Of a DNA stretch of 17,652 nucleotides, positions 14,301-17,652 are shown piece after piece. The position numbers and the translations under genes are program-made. Location: contig JAPYMU010000172.1 in the NCBI GenBank assembly GCA_028286165.1, forward strand, positions 1-17,652, written 5' to 3'. Below the pieces are notes generated by a model. The model saw nothing but the letters and a program-made list of their open reading frames with translations, searched no databases and had not been told where the DNA came from. This DNA comes from Spongiicolonus versatilis (GTDB lineage: Bacteria > Pseudomonadota > Gammaproteobacteria > Arenicellales > Spongiicolonaceae). Position 1 is the first letter of the stretch. Each line of letters begins with the position of its first letter.

Positions 14301-15251
14301 ATGTCCGTTGAAAACATGGCAATTTTCCACGGCAACGCCAACCCCGGCCTGGCGGCGGCGGTGGCGAAGTTTCTGCGCATTCCGGTGGGCAAGGCGGCGG
14401 TGGAGCGGTTCAGCGACGGCGAGGTGAATGTGGAGGTGCTGGAAAACGTGCGCGGCCGGGATGTGTTCATCATCCAGTCCACCTGCGCGCCGAGCAATGA
14501 CAATCTGATGGAACTGTTAATTCTGATGGACGCGCTCAACCGTTCCTCGGCGGCGCGCATCACCGCGGTGATCCCCTATTTCGGCTACGCGCGCCAGGAC
14601 CGCCGGCCGCGCACCGCCCGCGTGGCCATCTCGGCCAAACTGGTGGCCGACATGATTACCGGCGCCGGCGCCGGCCGCGTACTGACCATGGACTTGCACG
14701 CCGACCAAATCCAGGGCTTCTTCGGCATTCCCACCGACAACATCTACGCCGCGCCGGTGCTGCTGAAGGATTTGTGGCAGCGCGAATACGAAAACATGCT
14801 GGTGGTGTCGCCGGATGTGGGCGGCGTGATGCGCGCCCGCGCCATGGCCAAGCAACTCAACACTGACCTGGCCATCATTGACAAGCGCCGCCCGCGCTCC
14901 AACGAGGCCAAGGTGATGCACATCATCGGCAATGTGGACGGCCACAGTTGCATTCTGATGGACGACATGGTGGACACCGCCAATACGTTGTGCGAGGCCG
15001 CATCCGCATTGAAGGAGCGCGGCGCGGTGCGGGTGCTGGCCTACTGCACCCACGCCGTGCTGTCGGGAAAGGCGGTGGAGCGAATCGCATCTTCGGAACT
15101 GGACGAGGTGGTGGTCACCGACTCCATTCCCCTGGGCGAGGCGGCGCGCAACTGCGGCCGCATCCGCGCCCTCAGCATCGCCGAACTGCTCGGCGAATCC
15201 ATGCGCCGCGTGGCCAGCGAAGAATCCCTGGGCGAGTTGTTTCTGGACTGA
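14301..15251 (+). CDS. prs: Ribose-phosphate pyrophosphokinase
   Basis: A 316-residue PRPP synthetase (ribose-5-phosphate + ATP to PRPP + AMP), the usual class I length. Key stretches are FSDGEVNVEVLENVRG, YARQDRRPRTARVAISAK, the catalytic-loop region MDLHADQIQGFF (130-141) and the PRPP-binding loop ILMDDMVDTANTL (218-230). It supplies PRPP for purine, pyrimidine, NAD, His and Trp synthesis. A Shine-Dalgarno GAGG (14292-14295) stands five bases before the ATG, unlike the leaderless-looking genes in the window. ATG 14316 (MAIFHGN) is a weaker alternative start. The 37-bp gap to rplY holds no terminator. Confidence 0.97.
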   Translation: MSVENMAIFHGNANPGLAAAVAKFLRIPVGKAAVERFSDGEVNVEVLENVRGRDVFIIQSTCAPSNDNLMELLILMDALNRSSAARITAVIPYFGYARQDRRPRTARVAISAKLVADMITGAGAGRVLTMDLHADQIQGFFGIPTDNIYAAPVLLKDLWQREYENMLVVSPDVGGVMRARAMAKQLNTDLAIIDKRRPRSNEAKVMHIIGNVDGHSCILMDDMVDTANTLCEAASALKERGAVRVLAYCTHAVLSGKAVERIASSELDEVVVTDSIPLGEAARNCGRIRALSIAELLGESMRRVASEESLGELFLD

Positions 15252-15288
15252 CGCCCCAAACCAAAACACCACACTGGAGAGGCAAACC

Positions 15289-15999
15289 ATGGCCGAACAA
15301 TTTGAAGTCAGCGCCGAGTTGCGCAACACCACCGAAACCGGCAGCGCGGCGGCGCGGCGGTTGCGGCGCGCCGGGCGGGTACCGGGCGTGATCTACGGCG
15401 CCGGCAAACCGGCCGCGCACATCGTGATGGGCCACGACGACATGCGCCACAAACTGGCCGTGGAGTCGTTCCACTCGGCCATCATCGCGGTCAAAACCGG
15501 CCGCCACACCGACAGCGCAGTGCTGCGCGGCGTGCAGATGCACCCGCACCGCAACCAGATTCTGCACATTGACTTCCAGCGCGTCCGCGCCTCGGAGGCG
15601 ATCCACATGAAAGTGCCGCTGCATGTGATTGGCGGCGACACGGCGCCGGGCATTAAAATAGACGGCGGCATTCTCAGCCACCTGATGACCGAGATTGACG
15701 TCACCTGCCTGCCCCGGGATTTGCCCGAGTATCTGGAAATTGACGTGTCGCAACTGGGCCTGAACGAGTCCCTGCACCTGTCCGACCTGAAGGCGCCGCC
15801 GGGGGTGGAACTCACCGGCCTGGCGCATGGCGGTGAGGACTTGTCCATTGTCGCCATCGTCCCGCCGGCCAAGGAAATTGAGGAGCCGGTGGAAGGCGCC
15901 GAAGGCGAGGCCGTGGAAGGCGAGGAGCCGGCCGAGCCGGCCGCCGGTGAGGCGGGCGCCGCCGAGGGTGAGGGTGAAGCCGGGCGCGGCGAGGGCTGA
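15289..15999 (+). CDS. rplY: 50S ribosomal protein L25 (general stress protein Ctc type)
   Basis: A 236-residue long-form L25. The N-terminal 5S-rRNA-binding domain (about 1-95) begins FEVSAELRNTTETGSAAARR and includes the VPGVIYGAGKPA segment. The beta-rich C-terminal TL5/Ctc domain (about 96-190) includes VPLHVIGGDTAPGIKIDGGI. The last 45 residues are a Glu/Ala/Gly/Pro-rich acidic tail made of EGE, EGAEGE and EPAEPA units, probably disordered. The Shine-Dalgarno GGAGAGG (15276-15282) is strong, as expected for an abundant ribosomal protein. It follows prs and is followed by pth after two bases. Confidence 0.96.
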   Translation: MAEQFEVSAELRNTTETGSAAARRLRRAGRVPGVIYGAGKPAAHIVMGHDDMRHKLAVESFHSAIIAVKTGRHTDSAVLRGVQMHPHRNQILHIDFQRVRASEAIHMKVPLHVIGGDTAPGIKIDGGILSHLMTEIDVTCLPRDLPEYLEIDVSQLGLNESLHLSDLKAPPGVELTGLAHGGEDLSIVAIVPPAKEIEEPVEGAEGEAVEGEEPAEPAAGEAGAAEGEGEAGRGEG

Positions 16000-16001
16000 G
16001 A

Positions 16002-16616
16002 TTGCCTGACGGTGAAAACGCCCCGCCGCCGGAGTTAATCGTCGGCCTCGGCAACCCCGGCGCCGAATACCGCGACACGCGCCACAACGCCGGCTTCTGG
16101 TTCGCCGAGGCCCTGGCGCGCAAGTTCGGCGCGTCGCTGGAAAACAAAACGCGCTTTTGCGGCCGCATCGGGCGCATCACCATCGGCGGCCGCCGCCTGC
16201 GCCTGCTGCTGCCCGGCACGTGGATGAACCTGAGCGGCGACAGCGTGGCCGCCGCCGCCGCCTTCTACCGCATCCCGGTGCGCGCCATTTTGGTCGCCCA
16301 TGACGAAATCGACCTCGCCCCCGGCACCGTGCGCTTAAAGCGCGGCGGCGGCGTTGCCGGCCACAACGGCCTGCGCCACATTGTCCAGCGCATCGGCGGC
16401 GGTGATGCCCGCGACTTCCGCCGCCTGCGCATCGGCGTCGGCCATCCCGGCAACAAGGACGAAGTGGTGTCCTACGTTCTGCACGCGCCCACCGCCGATG
16501 AGCGTACCCTGATCGAAGGCGCCATCGCCGATGCCGTCACTTGCATGGACACCCTCGCCGCCGGCGACTGCGAGGGCGCCATGCGCAAACTGCACGGCGG
16601 CGGCCGTGGGGTTTAA
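16002..16616 (+). CDS. pth: Peptidyl-tRNA hydrolase
   Basis: A 204-residue Pth that releases peptides from stalled peptidyl-tRNA. Active-site residues are in place: Asn18 (GLGNPGAEY), His28 (TRHNAGF), Asp101 (HDEIDL) and Asn122 (GHNGLRH), equivalent to E. coli N10, H20, D93 and N114. WMNLSG is also present. The start is TTG 16002, supported by GAGGG at 15991-15995 inside the end of rplY and by the lack of another start before the conserved LIVGLGNPG. The 3' end overlaps ychF by 11 bases. Confidence 0.95.
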   Translation: MPDGENAPPPELIVGLGNPGAEYRDTRHNAGFWFAEALARKFGASLENKTRFCGRIGRITIGGRRLRLLLPGTWMNLSGDSVAAAAAFYRIPVRAILVAHDEIDLAPGTVRLKRGGGVAGHNGLRHIVQRIGGGDARDFRRLRIGVGHPGNKDEVVSYVLHAPTADERTLIEGAIADAVTCMDTLAAGDCEGAMRKLHGGGRGV

Positions 16617-17652
16617 GTGCGGCATCATCGGGCTGCCCAATGTGGGCAAGTCCACCCTGTTCAACGCCCTCACCGCCGGCAACGCCGCCGCCGCCAACTA
16701 TCCGTTCTGCACCATTGAACCCAACATCGGCACGGTCGCGGTGCCCGACCCGCGCCTCGCGCGCATCGCCGCCATTGTGCAGCCGGCAAAGACGGTCAGC
16801 GCGGTGATGGAATTCGTGGACATCGCCGGCCTGGTGCGCGGCGCATCGCAGGGTGAGGGTTTGGGCAACCGTTTTCTCGCCCACATCCGCGAAGTGGACG
16901 CGGTGGCGCATGTGGTGCGCGCCTTTGCCGACGATAACGTGACGCATGTCGCCGGCCGCGCCGACCCGGCCGACGACATCGCCGCGGTCAACACCGAAAT
17001 CCTGCTCGCCGACCTGGCCACTGTTGCGCGCGCCGGCGACAAGGCGCACAAGGCGGCCAAAGCCGGCGACAAGCAGCACGCCGCCATGGCGCAACTGCTG
17101 GACAAGGTGCACCGCGAACTGAACGACGCCCACCCATTGCGCGCCATGAATTTAAGCGACGGTGAACGAGAGTTGCTGAAACCGCTGTGTCTGCTCAGCG
17201 CAAAACCGGTGCTGTTAGTGGCCAACACTGACGAGGCCGGGTTCAACGGCAACGCGCTCAGCAAAATCGTGGACCAAACCGCCGCCACTGAGGGCGCCGA
17301 GTCGGTGACGGTCAGCGCCGCCGTGGAATCCGAGTTGGCATCCATGGCCGCTGAGGAACGCGATGCATTCCTGCGCGACCTGGGCGCGGCGGAGCCCGGC
17401 CTGCACCGTTTCATCCGCGCCGGCTACGCGCTGCTCGGCCTGCACACGTTCTTCACCGCCGGCCCCAAGGAAGTGCGCGCCTGGACCATCCCCCAAGGCG
17501 CCACCGCCGCCGAGGCCGCCGGCCACATCCACAGCGATTTCCAGCGCGGTTTCATTCGCGCCGAAACCATCACCTTCGCCGATTTCATCCGCCACCAAGG
17601 CGAGCCCGGCGCCCGCCGCGCCGGCAAACTCCGCCCCGAAGGCCGCGACTAC
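16606..17652 (+). CDS. ychF: Redox-regulated ATPase YchF (OLA1-like), 3' end outside the window
   Basis: 349 codons from GTG 16606 to the right edge, still open; E. coli YchF has 363 residues, so about 14 are missing. The start reads GFKCGIIGLPNVGKSTLFNA, identical in layout to E. coli. The P-loop GLPNVGKST is at 9-17, the G3 DIAGLV follows, and NTDE replaces the classical NKxD, which explains ATP rather than GTP preference in this Obg-related family. The coiled-coil insert is near RAGDKAHKAAKAGDKQHAAM. The C-terminal TGS domain starts around LLGLHTFFTAGPKEVRAWTI. The protein associates with ribosomes and responds to oxidative stress. pth-ychF adjacency is widely conserved. Confidence 0.96.
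   Translation, partial: MGFKCGIIGLPNVGKSTLFNALTAGNAAAANYPFCTIEPNIGTVAVPDPRLARIAAIVQPAKTVSAVMEFVDIAGLVRGASQGEGLGNRFLAHIREVDAVAHVVRAFADDNVTHVAGRADPADDIAAVNTEILLADLATVARAGDKAHKAAKAGDKQHAAMAQLLDKVHRELNDAHPLRAMNLSDGERELLKPLCLLSAKPVLLVANTDEAGFNGNALSKIVDQTAATEGAESVTVSAAVESELASMAAEERDAFLRDLGAAEPGLHRFIRAGYALLGLHTFFTAGPKEVRAWTIPQGATAAEAAGHIHSDFQRGFIRAETITFADFIRHQGEPGARRAGKLRPEGRDY

Overview
The window is GC-rich (roughly two-thirds G+C by eye), almost entirely coding DNA from a bacterial chromosome. The best placement is a gammaproteobacterium. The block TPR lipoprotein - lolB - ispE - tRNA-Gln - prs - rplY - pth - ychF, with prfA-prmC diverging from it, is the gene order I know from Pseudomonas and relatives, and LolB is a beta/gammaproteobacterial protein. 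No phage, insertion sequence, CRISPR array or rRNA is seen. Genes are packed tightly: GTGA/ATGA-type 4-nt overlaps are the rule and many starts are GTG or TTG.

Layout. (1) 1-2102, minus strand: a Bcr/CflA-type efflux gene whose 3' end is replaced by the 5'-truncated start of a large site-specific DNA methyltransferase gene that runs off the left edge. (2) 2099-4760: a zinc uptake locus, with znuC-znuB on the minus strand (followed by the efflux gene) and znuA diverging on the plus strand; ZnuA carries a long, repeat-built His/Asp/Glu-rich loop. (3) 4766-5260: tRNA-Arg(CCT) with a clear -10 box, then a cluster of three DnaA boxes beside an AT-rich stretch, then a frameshifted remnant of an RDD-family membrane protein. 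(4) 5262-7652: an M20 metallopeptidase gene coupled to hslR on the minus strand, and diverging from them an aroE that has lost about 95 internal codons, including catalytic and NADP-binding residues. (5) 7661-10927, minus strand: prfA-prmC-gor (release factor 1, its methyltransferase, glutathione reductase). (6) 10951-17652, plus strand: TPR lipoprotein, lolB, ispE, tRNA-Gln(TTG), prs, rplY, pth and ychF (3' end outside the window).

How the genes work together. PrmC methylates the GGQ glutamine of RF1. Pth, L25, YchF and the two tRNAs serve translation. Prs and IspE supply PRPP and isoprenoid precursors. LolB and probably the TPR lipoprotein belong to the outer-membrane side of the envelope. 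ZnuABC imports zinc.

Two patterns stand out. First, several genes look cut: efflux/methyltransferase fusion, aroE internal deletion, RDD remnant, and no hemA at its usual place before prfA. This is either real genome erosion or assembly damage. Second, all three divergent gene pairs share one nearly symmetric TATAC-type -10 element between their start codons, and at the prfA/TPR pair both transcripts would be leaderless or nearly so. No entirely new multi-gene system is evident; these structural observations are the most worthwhile leads.
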